Shown here in pieces: positions 50,201 to 57,600 of a DNA stretch of 64,000 bases. The first letter of the stretch is position 1. Each line of letters begins with the position of its first letter. Below the pieces are notes generated by a model that searched no databases, was not told the origin of the DNA, and worked only from the letters and a program-made list of their open reading frames with translations. The DNA lies in NCBI RefSeq assembly GCF_019399895.1, contig NC_091873.1:2736001-2800000 (forward strand), written 5' to 3'. The DNA is from Cardiocondyla obscurior (taxonomy: Eukaryota > Arthropoda > Insecta > Hymenoptera > Formicidae). The position numbers and the translations under genes were made by a program.

Positions 50201-50534
50201 CTATCGGACTTCGACACTCTGAGTAATAACAGTAGCGGCTACAATACTGGGCCGATACTCGAACTGACGCCCAATCTGGCGAACGAAGATACCCTCAACT
50301 CTAATCTGAATCCGACGGCAATGCCGTTTACCCCGATAGGGTTCGTGCCTGCTGCTGCTAATGTCAATGTCAATCCGTTCCAGGATAATTTCATCAACAA
50401 GCCACAGGATAACAATCAAGTACCAGGTATATAAGTTTGATTTTTATTACAACTTTAATATATTAATTGAAAATATTCGAATAACAAACTTTTATATAAA
50501 TGCCGTTTTTCTTTTCACAGATCTACTATCATAA
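14106..50534 (+). CDS. ens: Ensconsin (MAP7 family), whole gene, 17-18 coding exons
   Basis: Ensconsin is a cytoplasmic microtubule-associated protein that binds the microtubule lattice through an N-terminal coiled coil and recruits and activates kinesin-1 through a C-terminal coiled coil. This is established for Drosophila Ens and vertebrate MAP7. Here the exons join in one frame: 14106-14277, 15356-15634, (19463-19516), 32093-32161, 37906-37974, 38883-39072, 39302-39648, 41973-42155, 43364-43819, 45291-45470, 45946-46262, 46374-46605, 46709-46830, 46908-47149, 47251-47374, 47457-47794, 50167-50426 and 50521-50534. All introns have GT-AG ends and all phases agree. The product is about 1197 aa, or 1215 aa with the 54-nt exon. 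With that exon counted, the arginine/glutamate-rich N-terminal helix is near residues 215-330, the disordered S/P/R-rich middle near 394-850, and the MAP7 kinesin-binding helix near 850-1012. The first two exons are less certain than the rest. Other isoforms are likely because many exons are symmetric phase 1. Confidence 0.93.
14278..15355 (+). other. ens: ens intron 1
   Basis: About 1.1 kb, with an 18-A run near 14394-14416 and otherwise AT-rich. Nothing further recognised. Confidence 0.6.
15356..15634 (+). CDS. ens: ens exon 2: low-complexity S/G/R-rich segment
   Basis: This 279-nt exon is phase 1 at both ends. Translation in the joined frame gives a disordered segment with a glycine run encoded by a GGA repeat, then YGRLDSRLGRRSPGSSPEPE and an acidic end before the strong donor GACGAAG|GTATCC at 15635. 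The acceptor (GACCAG|CG at 15355) has a poor pyrimidine tract. It was chosen because it is the only nearby AG that fits phase 1; CTTCAG at 15374 is an alternative with the wrong phase. The overlapping frame from 15308 is also open and reads the same repeat as a glutamate run, so the frame is likely rather than certain. Confidence 0.6.
16763..16806 (-). other. Candidate antisense shared second exon (44 nt)
   Basis: On the minus strand this segment has an acceptor (TTATGTTACAG) and a strong donor (GACTG|GTGAGT). Read with the phase offered by either upstream candidate exon, it gives HRQNSTPPLKFMQT, open throughout. It is 44 nt, phase 2 in and phase 1 out. I do not recognise the product and could not find the next exon downstream, so it may instead be non-coding or 5' UTR. 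The nearby duplicated first exons with aligned donors are the main support. Confidence 0.4.
16925..17186 (-). other. Candidate antisense first exon, copy A
   Basis: The minus-strand donor ACTTTTAG|GTAATT at 16925/16924 aligns base for base with the donor of copy B (17894), and about 95 nt upstream of each donor are clearly related. Further upstream a palindrome, ACGAACCG-CAGC-CGGTTCGT at about 17161-17180, is shared with copy B. An ATG at 17044 opens a 39-codon frame (MVINRARSRVSSARKDD...) whose stop codon TAG is the last three bases of the exon. The other frame, which would join the shared exon, is open for 38 codons. The transcript start is not known. Function unknown. Confidence 0.35.
17804..17824 (+). 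repeat. CT-dinucleotide microsatellite
   Basis: An uninterrupted run of TC/CT units of about 20 bases lying between the two antisense candidate first exons. Confidence 0.8.
17894..18183 (-). other. Candidate antisense first exon, copy B, with TATA-like promoter
   Basis: The minus-strand donor GCACAGG|GTAAGG at 17894/17893 is near consensus. The frame that joins the shared exon at 16806 is open for 44 codons and contains RLDIPENLRKRDLEEAFYLG, but no in-frame ATG follows the upstream stop, so either an additional upstream exon exists or the exon is 5' UTR. The palindrome ACGAACCG-CAGT-CGGTTCGT lies at about 18150-18169 with a TATATA motif just upstream at 18175-18183. Copy A lies about 970-990 bp away in the same orientation, which shows a tandem duplication. 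Product not recognised. Confidence 0.4.
19441..19468 (+). promoter_or_regulatory. ens: Candidate recursive splice site (ratchet point)
   Basis: A T-rich tract ends in TTTTTTTCCAG|GTGAGTATT: a strong acceptor directly abutting a strong donor. This is the known Drosophila zero-nucleotide recursive site pattern, and it sits inside a 16.5-kb intron, the kind of long intron where such sites occur. It coincides with the start of the 54-nt candidate exon, so both uses are possible. Confidence 0.5.
19463..19516 (+). CDS. ens: ens candidate 54-nt cassette exon 3
   Basis: The acceptor TTTTTTTCCAG is followed by 54 nt that translate in phase 1 as G-EYSPKLAEASYLSSAAS, then a donor GTCAG|GTATTT that again leaves phase 1. 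Both phases match exon 2 (out) and exon 4 (in), so inclusion adds 18 residues without a frame shift. The exon begins with GTGAGT, so splicing back out at once is also possible. It would lie in the disordered region before the N-terminal coiled coil. No conserved motif is seen. Confidence 0.5.
19517..32092 (+). other. ens: ens intron 3 (12.6 kb)
   Basis: AT-rich, with long T runs, for example 24428-24450 followed by an acceptor-like TTTCGCAG at 24461. I found no further phase-1 exon with both splice sites. An acceptor at 19937 followed by 38 open codons ending at 20053 is noted separately. No transposon coding region, tRNA or other gene was recognised. Confidence 0.55.
32093..32161 (+). CDS. 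ens: ens exon 4 (69 nt, symmetric phase 1)
   Basis: The acceptor TTATGTTACAG ends at 32092 and the donor CGAAGG|GTAAGA begins at 32162. The 23 codons read AGAAPEETNQRSSSAHNRHS followed by LTK in the joined frame, a polar, serine-rich, disordered peptide. Phase 1 at both ends and a length divisible by three make it a natural cassette exon. The next exon has the same length and phase. Confidence 0.82.
34220..34740 (+). promoter_or_regulatory. ens: CpG-rich island, candidate internal ens promoter
   Basis: A GC- and CpG-rich block stands out inside AT-rich intron DNA. An ATG at 34531 opens a 63-codon frame beginning MTADAATATVSQIPPVV. A donor-like CCGCT|GTAAAT at 34701 would leave phase 1, which fits the following ens exons. 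This arrangement would suit a shorter isoform with its own first exon. There is no direct evidence of transcription, and the frame has no domain. Confidence 0.25.
36369..36398 (+). other. G-quadruplex-type G-run motif
   Basis: G-runs of 5, 4, 3 and 9 separated by loops of 6, 1 and 2 bases lie on the sense strand of ens intron 4, so both DNA and pre-mRNA could fold. Confidence 0.55.
37906..37974 (+). CDS. ens: ens exon 5 (69 nt, symmetric phase 1)
   Basis: The acceptor TTTCTTCTCGGCAG ends at 37905 and the donor GAATGAAG|GTATCG begins at 37975. The 23 codons give DVKRPRSLYDEDSLDGDRPY then ENE, an acidic, disordered linker. Phase is 1 in and 1 out. It directly precedes the microtubule-binding coiled coil. 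Being symmetric, it can be skipped without loss of frame. Confidence 0.88.
37975..38882 (+). other. ens: ens intron 5
   Basis: 0.9 kb, very AT-rich, with several T runs. Nothing else seen. Confidence 0.7.
38883..39072 (+). CDS. ens: ens exon 6: start of the microtubule-binding coiled coil
   Basis: The acceptor GTTTGCAG ends at 38882; the donor GACAG|GTTTGT begins at 39073 and leaves phase 2. The translation contains KELDRAKLVRERQNEERQRK, then LEELRQQALAAQRFREQREE and an arginine-rich end. This is the heptad-like, highly charged helix that binds microtubules in MAP7 proteins. It corresponds to about residues 215-277 of the long form. The match to the family is by sequence character and position before the next exon's conserved motif. 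Confidence 0.93.
39302..39648 (+). CDS. ens: ens exon 7: rest of the microtubule-binding domain with conserved tail motif
   Basis: The acceptor TTTTTTTTGCTCAG ends at 39301; the donor GGAGAAG|GTTAGT begins at 39649. The exon continues the coiled coil (RNQVEERKRLICEAERERRE, then ILRKNQEREARIEAKKRNER) and passes into SHIVFAFGSSTPRMLEPADT and a Trp-containing FWGTRRATSTTN segment. This block following the helix is what I recognise from insect ensconsin. It ends with a basic, serine-rich stretch. It enters in phase 2 and leaves in phase 1. It is the strongest N-terminal family evidence in the window. Confidence 0.94.
39649..41972 (+). other. ens: ens intron 7 (2.3 kb)
   Basis: AT-rich. A good acceptor-like site (CTTTACTTTCAG at 41336) is followed by an open frame of 18 codons but has no phase-compatible donor, so I do not call an exon. 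Nothing else recognised. Confidence 0.65.
41973..42155 (+). CDS. ens: ens exon 8 (183 nt, symmetric phase 1)
   Basis: The acceptor GTTTGTTCGCAG ends at 41972; the donor GCCAGTG|GTGAGT at 42156 is at consensus. The translation contains MSSSMYEVFNWNSSPDPPLT, then KHKRASLSLPPTTDIFAVDD and an acidic/serine run. It is proline- and serine-rich, probably disordered, with potential phosphorylation sites. The 61 codons in phase 1 at both ends allow skipping. Confidence 0.92.
42156..43363 (+). other. ens: ens intron 8 (1.2 kb)
   Basis: AT-rich, with T runs at about 42319-42336. An acceptor-like TTAGTTGCAG at 42530 lacks a convincing paired donor. Nothing else seen. Confidence 0.65.
43364..43819 (+). 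CDS. ens: ens exon 9 (456 nt): basic S/P/R-rich middle region
   Basis: The acceptor GATTCTTTGCAG ends at 43363; the donor CATCAAG|GTAAGC begins at 43820. The 152 codons include GGGTPSTPTSVYLRVNRRRT, SPGRTYSMSRLDQLAQPRKR, SSMSRSMSHLAAPGGAKNLK and PRPTRAERLRRKAREHQQAQ. It is strongly basic and serine/proline-rich, like the linker between the two helices of MAP7 proteins, where phosphorylation controls microtubule binding. GC content is higher than in the surrounding introns. Symmetric phase 1. Confidence 0.93.
43820..45290 (+). other. ens: ens intron 9 (1.5 kb)
   Basis: AT-rich. It contains an imperfect inverted repeat at about 44588-44706 and a possible mini first exon at 44774-44783, both described under findings. 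An open frame from 45006 runs into the next exon region but has no conserved content. Confidence 0.6.
45291..45470 (+). CDS. ens: ens exon 10 (180 nt, symmetric phase 1)
   Basis: The acceptor GGTGCGCGTAG ends at 45290, with a pyrimidine-poor tract; the donor AAACACA|GTGAGC begins at 45471. It reads GIRSGEVTPNSPSRPHSSMS, then SASSVGSSNVNLRIRTAASR and RRPRPASIAGTGVSITEKH. Serine- and arginine-rich and disordered. The 60 codons in phase 1 on both sides make it skippable, and the weak acceptor fits regulated inclusion. Confidence 0.9.
45471..45945 (+). other. ens: ens intron 10
   Basis: 0.5 kb with long T runs at 45717-45732 and 45744-45755. Nothing else seen. Confidence 0.7.
45946..46262 (+). 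CDS. ens: ens exon 11: lysine/proline-rich linker
   Basis: The acceptor CGTTATCGCAG ends at 45945; the donor ACACAG|GTGAAT begins at 46263 and leaves phase 0. It reads GDVKLTKDSKPPLPKVHSTP, then KPSVPKAAEMRKPTDKLIKN and an acidic, lysine-rich end. This is a disordered linker before the kinesin-binding helix. Codon use is more AT-rich than in exons 9 and 10. Confidence 0.92.
46374..46605 (+). CDS. ens: ens exon 12: acidic/lysine-rich linker
   Basis: The acceptor CCCCAAAAATAG ends at 46373; the donor ATGTCAG|GTATAA begins at 46606. The 77 codons contain VASKQ-like and KKEDNKQEKKSPEVTEVKLE segments, rich in E and K with few hydrophobic residues. Phase 0 in, phase 1 out. The acceptor is purine-rich just before the AG, which is unusual, but the frame on both sides requires this junction. 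Confidence 0.9.
46709..46830 (+). CDS. ens: ens exon 13: start of the MAP7 (kinesin-1-binding) domain
   Basis: The acceptor TTCTCTTTACAG ends at 46708; the donor CGACAG|GTATCA begins at 46831. The translation includes IRITTEEEAKAALAERRRLA then REQAEREAELERQRQ, the characteristic opening of the MAP7 domain, in which a T-x-EEA-x-x-LAE-x-RR pattern starts a long charged helix. In the family this helix binds the kinesin-1 heavy-chain stalk and relieves its autoinhibition. Confidence 0.96.
46908..47149 (+). CDS. ens: ens exon 14: central MAP7 domain coiled coil
   Basis: The acceptor TTCTACAG ends at 46907. The 80 codons are almost all E, R, K, Q, A and L, for example EEEARLEAERLHAEEEEQRR and AIEEAKRREEEDRRKREEEA, typical of a long single helix or coiled coil. 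The frame requires the donor at 47150, GCAGAAAA|GTTGGT, which is far from consensus. The nearby TTG|GTTTAA would bring in a stop. Failure to splice here adds LV and a stop. Confidence 0.94.
47251..47374 (+). CDS. ens: ens exon 15: end of the MAP7 domain
   Basis: The acceptor TTTAAATTGCAG ends at 47250; the donor GCCAAG|GTACGT begins at 47375. It reads QRIEMAERLKKEEEERNARR then KRVEAIMLRTRGKNQSNTSA. The R-K-R-V-E-x-I-M-x-R-T-R ending is the conserved closing motif of the MAP7 domain. It enters in phase 2 and leaves in phase 0. Confidence 0.96.
47457..47794 (+). CDS. ens: ens exon 16: N/G/H-rich C-terminal tail
   Basis: The acceptor CAATAATGTAG ends at 47456; the donor GCCACTGT|GTAAGT begins at 47795. 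The 112 codons give an acidic opening (GESGDGDKLKEDSPTDESKP) followed by an asparagine-, histidine- and glycine-rich tail with a partly repeated HNGTTHSNGIN / HHTNHGNGIN pattern. It is probably disordered, and its function is not known from sequence. Confidence 0.92.
47795..50166 (+). other. ens: ens intron 16 (2.4 kb)
   Basis: Very AT-rich. No exon, repeat or RNA gene recognised. Confidence 0.7.
50167..50426 (+). CDS. ens: ens exon 17: C-terminal tail
   Basis: The acceptor CTCGTTTTGTAG ends at 50166; the donor TACCAG|GTATAT begins at 50427. It reads NVTNNLLDLSDFDTLSNNSS, then NPTAMPFTPIGFVPAAANVN and NPFQDNFINKPQDNNQVP. The LLDLSDFD segment and NPF tripeptide resemble short acidic/hydrophobic and EH-domain-type linear motifs, but binding is not shown. 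Phase 2 in, phase 1 out. Confidence 0.92.
50521..50534 (+). CDS. ens: ens exon 18: last four residues and stop
   Basis: The acceptor TTTCTTTTCACAG ends at 50520. Completing the split codon gives DLLS and then TAA at 50532-50534. The exon continues as 3' UTR. The acceptor is strong and the frame fits. Confidence 0.88.
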
Positions 50535-51915
50535 AGTGTCTCTTAAACGTTCCCGGACGAACAGAGAAAGAGCAGTTAGGCAACTAATATAACCGAATTG
50601 CTCGTAGCGAGCAATAACTGTATTTGGAACGAGACGTTGTTGTTTATGATAATGTAAATAACCGCCGTCGCGCGACGTATCATATGTAAAGGGGATATCT
50701 CGGTGAACGAGACGCGAGCATGAATACCATCCCCGAGCCCTACAACTATGCCGAGCTCTGAGCGTCATCGCCGGGAAGAGAAGATGTGTAAAATAATATA
50801 TAATGTTAATTAATTATTATTGCGCAACAGAGTGTGGACACTCAATCTGTGTGTCGTAGTACGCTATTAGAAAAAATAATTTTTTTTCTTAAGGAAAGGG
50901 GTTGAGGCCTGTGTAACACATCATTTTTCGGATGTTCATATACGAACGTATTTTACGATAATGAATACGACATGAAATTATTTTCTCTCACAATATGTAC
51001 ACACAAATACACGCATACACACGATTTCGCCCTTACCACACATATACGTGTGTAGATTACAAATAAGATTTTTGAGGCATTAATTAATAATGAGAGAATT
51101 GAAAATTAACGCGGAGAGAGTATGCGTGAGGAATGAATATAGCACAAGACACAAAAGAAGAAGAGGGATTAAACACGAGTCCGATCGAACGCTGAGAACG
51201 TATCTGCCAAAACGACGGATTAGAGAATGTTTCTAATTTATAAGAGATAACGTAGCATGGTACTATCTTATAACAATTTCACGAGCAGATCTAGGCGCGT
51301 TATCGCATTCAACCTGAGAGACATTCTGCAGATACGAAATGGGGAAAAGTAGCACGGATAGAAAAAAAATAAAACACTTTTCTTCCATACCGGATTTCGG
51401 GGCGTGCGCTCACTAGTCAAGCAATCTTACTGTTTTATTTTATTTTTTTTCTTTCCTTTCTTCTTTTTATTATATTTCATTTAGAAGGCCTACTTAACAT
51501 TGGTATATACCGCTTCTGTTTGAACTCGAGATTTTTCTTCGTTTGCGTTTGCAACTTGCTTTTTCGGGCGTCGAGAGAAACTCTCTCGCGAATAATCAAT
51601 ATATTTTCTTATAAATAATTAATATATATTTCTATCGACAATTTTTAAAGCAAGCGTGTTTGTACAAGGTTGTGCATCACAAGTTATTTAATTCATACAT
51701 GGAAAATGTTTGATCATTAAAAAGAAAATAAGCAGGAAAAGGCATATACACAGCCCGAAACTATGTAATCTAACGGATCTATCGACATATTTTATCGCCC
51801 CGTTTTTTCACAAGAAATTGTCTTTACGTTTGTCTTGTAAAAATTTCAATGCTGTAATGAATTGGAAACAACCGGTTCGCTACAACTTATTGTATGTAAA
51901 ACTTATTTATATTTA

Positions 51916-51984
<69 letters not shown>

Positions 51985-52290
51985 GTATGTATTAGTCCTT
52001 CTTTTTCGACAATATTTATTAACTGTTTGGTCACCATATATTATAATAATGCCCCTGCGTCACGTGTACACTTATACTATTTTTAATAGATTTGGTTGAG
52101 ATTCTATTAAAACTATCCCCTATAAGAATACCTAATAATAATAATTATTAAATAGAGTACGAGAGAATGTTTCTAAATATACCATAACGAAGAAAAATGC
52201 TAAATATCACCAGTCATGTCTAAAGAAACAGATACTTCATATTGTAAAAAATGCTTGTATGTAATAAATACTTAATACTGAAAAAGATGC
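50535..52290 (+). other. ens: ens 3' UTR, with candidate poly(A) signal
   Basis: AT-rich sequence after the stop. A Pumilio-type element TGTAAATA lies at 50653-50660. An AATAAA signal at 52263-52268 is followed by a GT-rich stretch (GTGTGTGCTGAT), which fits cleavage near 52285. An earlier AATAAA-like site lies near 51368. The AT and GTAT microsatellites at 51920-51992 would be within the longest form. The 3' end is an inference. Confidence 0.55.
51920..51992 (+). repeat. AT microsatellite followed by GTAT repeat
   Basis: About 26 uninterrupted AT units (51920-51972) followed by five GTAT units (51973-51992). Likely length-variable between individuals; it lies in the putative ens 3' UTR. Confidence 0.9.
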
Positions 52291-53576
52291 CCCGAGTGTG
52301 TGCTGATTTTACACGCCCTTTCCTACGGCTACTTTAAACGCAGCTACTTCATTCCCGATGCAGCGCATCGCATTGAGAAACATCAGCGATTCCACCTATT
52401 AATATCAACTGCAGTTGCGGCCATTTATAACTCGGTACTCTGTAACGCAAACTCTTCTTGCCGCCCTATAAATCTTTACCTTTACCGAAACTAACGGATC
52501 CTCCCCTAGTAATGTAAACTTGCAAACCTCACGCGGTGAAATACAGTACGGCCGCTGAGATGCATCGTGGATGCAACTCGTCCCTTGAGTCTCACACTCG
52601 TAAAAACTAATGTTTGTACCTTCGTGCCTCTCGTGAATACGATGCTGCTCCTAACACAGAAAGTAGTTCCTCGAGCTAGACGCGTTCCTCGCGTGTCTCT
52701 CCCCTTTGGAGCTCTTCCTCAATTATTCATTGTTATCTCAAGAATCGTGTTCAACGGCACAACGGAGACGATTCCCTTTTTCTTTTTTGTCGCGATAGAG
52801 CGTATTCTTTTATATTTTGTAAAATTATTCTTACTACTGCCGATGGAGTATTAACGTTGTAGTTCTTGTAAAATTGTTATTAAATCTCGGTTTATGCTAA
52901 CGAAGGGAGAAATAGAATTCAAATTTTCCTAATGTACAAATACCAGATAAAATTTTAAATTGTATATAGGAACGAACTATTTAGACACTAATATGTTACG
53001 ATTATAATTTTCAAACAACAATGGAGAGACAATTTTGTGAGAATTAAGATATATCTCCGGGTGAACCGACAGTTACGCCATTTAGCAAATTTACACGATG
53101 CAATTATCTGCTTGTCTGTGTAGACGTCGTCGCGGTTAATGTTAACGCTATTAGGTGTATAACGGCAGCTGGAAAAGCGGGTGGAATCGTTTGTTTACTT
53201 CATTTCTTCGCGAGGAAAGCGAGGGCAATGGAAAAGGTTACAGCCTCGGGGGTTCATAATCCAGTGCCTCATCGGCGTAAATTAATTAATCAAACGACGT
53301 AATACGCCGGCTCCTTTTGCCACGTTATTACGGACCGGAGAGGTGAAAAGGATCGCCTCTGGGCATAATGAGGATTTCGGATATGTAAGCGGCATGTTGC
53401 GGATTCAGCGTTGTAGAAAATTAAACCGCGGTGCAAAATGAAATTTTTAGACAGCTGTTTATCATTTGTTGAAACTATATATACGTTACTCATTATAAAT
53501 ATATTGCATGTTATCTAATACAGTAATTTATTATATACTAGAAGAAACCATGCGCGCGCTATTTTTTAAAAAACCT

Positions 53577-53820
53577 CAATTACAAACTACGAAAAGAAAA
53601 TCATGTAACGCGTTCTGAAGCGCGGTAGAAATAAAACGCGGGATAGTGAAATTATGATTAATATTATGTTCTGTTCGATATTTTATTGATCTATCGATTT
53701 TTTGAGTCGAAATCACATTAAAAATTTACATTACATTATTTATCATCATATCTTAAAAAATTGGTGAGTGACGCATGAATTAGCTTTTTAATTCATGCGT
53801 TACCCACCAATTTTTTTAAG
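53577..53820 (+). repeat. Dispersed repeat copy 1, ending in a near-perfect hairpin
   Basis: The first 30 bases (53577-53606) are identical to 59332-59361, and 53714-53790 is nearly identical to 61172-61245. The 3' part, 53752-53820, forms a hairpin with roughly 30-base arms (TTGGTGAGTGACGCATGAAT against ATTCATGCGTTACCCACCAA, two mismatches in that core) and a short GCTTTTT loop. This fits a small non-autonomous transposon. The class is not clear and no target duplication was identified with confidence. Confidence 0.65.
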
Positions 53821-54671
53821 ACAGAACAAACCAGACGCGCGCTGCGCGCGCGCAACGTTTTACTTCATTTTTCATTTTTCATATTTTGCAAAATATAATC
53901 TTTAGAAAAGAAAAAGTAATTTTCACGGTAATTTATCAAAATGAGAATTTATTTTTCACTGACGGAATTGAAAGAGCTCTAACGGCGGAATAAAAACGCT
54001 AATTGGTCATATACGACGACGGTAAGTTGAAAGTAAATGAGTAACGATGTAAAACTGGTAAACCAACATCTGGCCCGGCGCAAATAGTATTGCTCGCGCA
54101 ATTAAAGCGGACGCGAGACATGCAGTAATTCTTCGTTTAGCAAATCCGCGGTATTAATTCCGTAAATGAATTTCGCGTAGTCACAGCGCAACGGGAAACA
54201 CGTATTCGCTTAACGACGGGGGTGGCTCACGAATATTGTAATTTATGAACAGAAGAAGTGCTCCCTCCTTCGTAACGTTTAGCTTCCACGTGCGATTACG
54301 CGCTTTCCCCTCCTGGCATTCAAATTTTTATGCGCCCAGACGCTCAATTAGTTTTTAATTAATGGTACGGAAAATGTAAAAATACTTGTTGCACGCGTAT
54401 AATTTTTTTTTCATTGTTTATCAATTTAACAAATTTTATTCCTTCGCATCTTTAGATTAAAGTAATAAATTTTGTATCCCAACTCGTCTTTTGAACAATT
54501 ATTTTTATTTAATAATCCACTTGGCGAGGTAATTAATATAATTTTTATTTTTTTTATTAGATTGCAAAAACGTTTGCTCGTTCGAGGAAAGACGTGTAAC
54601 GACAGTGGTTGCAAGCTTTCACGATCAAACGTAATCCAACAGACTTGGACCAGCACATTTGTGTTGCAGTC

Positions 54672-54698
54672 GGGGAAACGGGCGAGGGGGCGGGGGGG
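54672..54698 (+). other. G-quadruplex-type G-run motif
   Basis: G-runs of 4, 3, 5 and 7 with loops of 1 to 3 bases. Intergenic. Structure formation not shown. Confidence 0.5.
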
Positions 54699-57600
54699 TG
54701 TGAAGGTGAATGGGGTACCCCGTAATTTGCGGGTTGTAATACCGTGCCCGTCGTTTGTAACCTGTTCGAGACACGTAAGTACAGCCAAGAGAACGGTGTC
54801 GGGGAGAGAAGTAACTACGTAACCGCATCGTCTCATTGAGGGGGATGTTTTCCCGGTTCTGAAACGGATGTAACTACTACCGCCCGTCTATGCGGCACCC
54901 TCAGAAAACGCATAGGGGTACTCGATCACCGCTCGCTTCATTCTATTTGCGGGGTTGTGGCCTTCAGGGTTTCGTTTAAATAATATATTACGAGCGGCTG
55001 CTTAACGTTACGCCATCCGGCCCCGGCAAACCTGTTCATATTTATGATCCGCCCGCGATTAATTGCCTCTTGGGCAATTTCTTAATTCCCGCCTTGGAAA
55101 TGATTGCCAAAATGTAAAAATACGTGACGGTGTTAAAAAAAAAAAATAAAAATAAACCTGGCTGAACAAATTAAGTTAATTAGCTAATAATAAAATTTTT
55201 ATGCCTGGAAGATACAAGTTAGATCGCGGGAATACGTTTCAATTAAGAAAATTATGTACGATACTGTAAAGAAATTACTTTGTCGCAAGGAGATTCGAAA
55301 AAAGTTTTAGACAAGTATTTGTCGAGATGAAACAGATATAGACAGTAATAATTAAAATAAGTGAAAAATTAAAAGACGGACAAACGTGAAATAAAAATCA
55401 ATGATCGATTTAAATTCCAATATTCTTTTAGCGAAAGTTTTTAAAAGTTTCAGCGAGATACATTTTCATTATGTCCGGGTTGGACGGCATAAAGGTCAGG
55501 TAAGAAAACGGCGGGGTTTAGGGAAGAAAGATTCGAATGAAATTCTCCGCTTCCGGTTTATGGGCACGCTCGATTTAGCGAGTAGCTCGACAAAGGAGGC
55601 GAAAAGGATGCAGCTCGGGTCGAACGGGATGCATCCATTTTGCATGGGTCATAAGGCCTTCTTGCACGCGCAATGCAGAAAAGAGAGAGGGAGAAAAGGA
55701 CCCAGGACTCCTTCGCCGAGGTTACTGCACTTTGGGGACGAGTTATCCTTCCCATCAGCTACCAGAAATTCTCGCTCGAGCGTTCTCCGGGTGAACTCCC
55801 AAGAGAGGAGCACGAGCTCCTTTCGCAAGGAGCGCTTTTGCAGCTGCGAGATAACACTTCACGATGATTTAAATTTCTGAATGCGACGTGTGCTCATAAA
55901 TGTATATTCACGAGCAAATTATTAGAAATATTAAACGTACTCGGCAATTAACAAAATTTAACTTTCGTATTTTCCGTAAAGTATCTTCTTGAGAATAATG
56001 AAGCTACATACGTTTCGTGACATTATATTTAAGAATTATATCTCCGGTGACAATTAATCCTGAAGTGGATATTCTCGCAGCTGCAGCATTAGGTGCTCGT
56101 GCCAATTACGAGATAAAAAGAAATTATCTCCTGGCAGTAAGAAAATAACCTTGTGAGAAACGCCGGGGAAAGTCGCATTTCCGAAGAGAGTGCTCGAAAG
56201 CGAAATAGAGACCGGGGAGAAGGGAGAGGGCGAGAGAAAAAGCACGGACGAACAAAAGCGAAGGTACCAAAGGGGAAAGAAGAATTGGATTCGCGGATGA
56301 AAAAAGCAAAAAGAAAAGCGCCGCTTTATGAAAGCATCTTTCTGTCTCGCCGCGTGGACAACACTTGTTCCGCGGCCCTCGAAAAATGTACCTGCTTCCG
56401 GCGGGATGCGAGACAACAGCGATCGCAGAACGATTGACCGCAAGAAATTACTGGCAGTGATATCGGAACGAAACGTTTCGATCCTTTCGTCGTCCAGTCG
56501 GGCTACTCTATGCTTTTTAATCGCGCCGCGTCCGAGATGTCTTTTTCCACCATTCTCTCTTTTATCTTTTGCCGTAATAAAGACTCAATGTGCCTTGACT
56601 CCGCAATTTTTCAGAAGGGAATTATTATTTTATGTTTTACTCCAAAATATTATCACATTATCAATAACAGCTCGTTAATAATTCCTTGACAATTTTTTAA
56701 TTGGAATGATCATCGCCGCGAAATATTTTCTTCCAAGGAAGCAAAAACGGTGAAAGAACTTAGACATTATGCATTCATATCTCTCCGAATCGAGATTATT
56801 TTTCCACTAACCTCGGCACGACTGGGGTACTTCCCCAAACTCGGTATATGAATCCATTTGCACTCATTAATGTCTTTTCATTGGCATTCTGGTGCACCCG
56901 AGCGCGTCGTAACGCAGCAAAAATGCCCACATAAAAATCTATCATGCATTATTCAAGCCTTTCGATCGAAATCGCTTCCGAGCTGCCGTAACTTTTCTTA
57001 TCTATCGAAAATAATTTATCTCCACCTATGCGTAAATAGCTCGCCACACACCTCTGTCGTTAAAATTAGAGGTTTGCGAAGGGGTTAAAGGAAATTCTCG
57101 CGAGATTGTGGTGCGTTGCTACGAAATACGTTGTCTAAGAGAACGGAGCGAAATACAAACCACGAACAGAGGAGAAAGCGGGAATCGGGGTTGAACGGCC
57201 GTTTGCAAAATTATCGGACGGAACGAGGGAAATCGGACGGAATCCGCGTGTGACCGCCGGCCGCAAATGCCGGATGTGATTCGTTCCTTGTCGCGCTCTC
57301 ACCGGCCGATAATACGTACGTCCTGCTTGGCCAGGTCTCCATCTGGCTGGCCCTGCTCATCGGAAATCATTGCCACGCTGGCAATTGTCAGCCGCCAGCA
57401 CGTCGGATTGGCTTCGATCCCAATACAACCGATTCGCGATTCCGTCCGGCACGATCGCGTTATCCGGATTATCCGCGGTTGCGCCCCTTGAAATACCAGC
57501 TCGTGGAACGTGGGGAAGTTTCGGATTTCGAGGCTGACTTTTCGAGTCAGCCCGGCATGGATTTGAGCTCCTTGGATTTTCCAAGTTGAAACGCGAGAAA

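Noticed and set aside
54426..54836. 136-codon minus frame with overlapping plus frame of 116 codons
   Set aside because: It overlaps a G-run region, and no start context, domain or splice sites support either strand.
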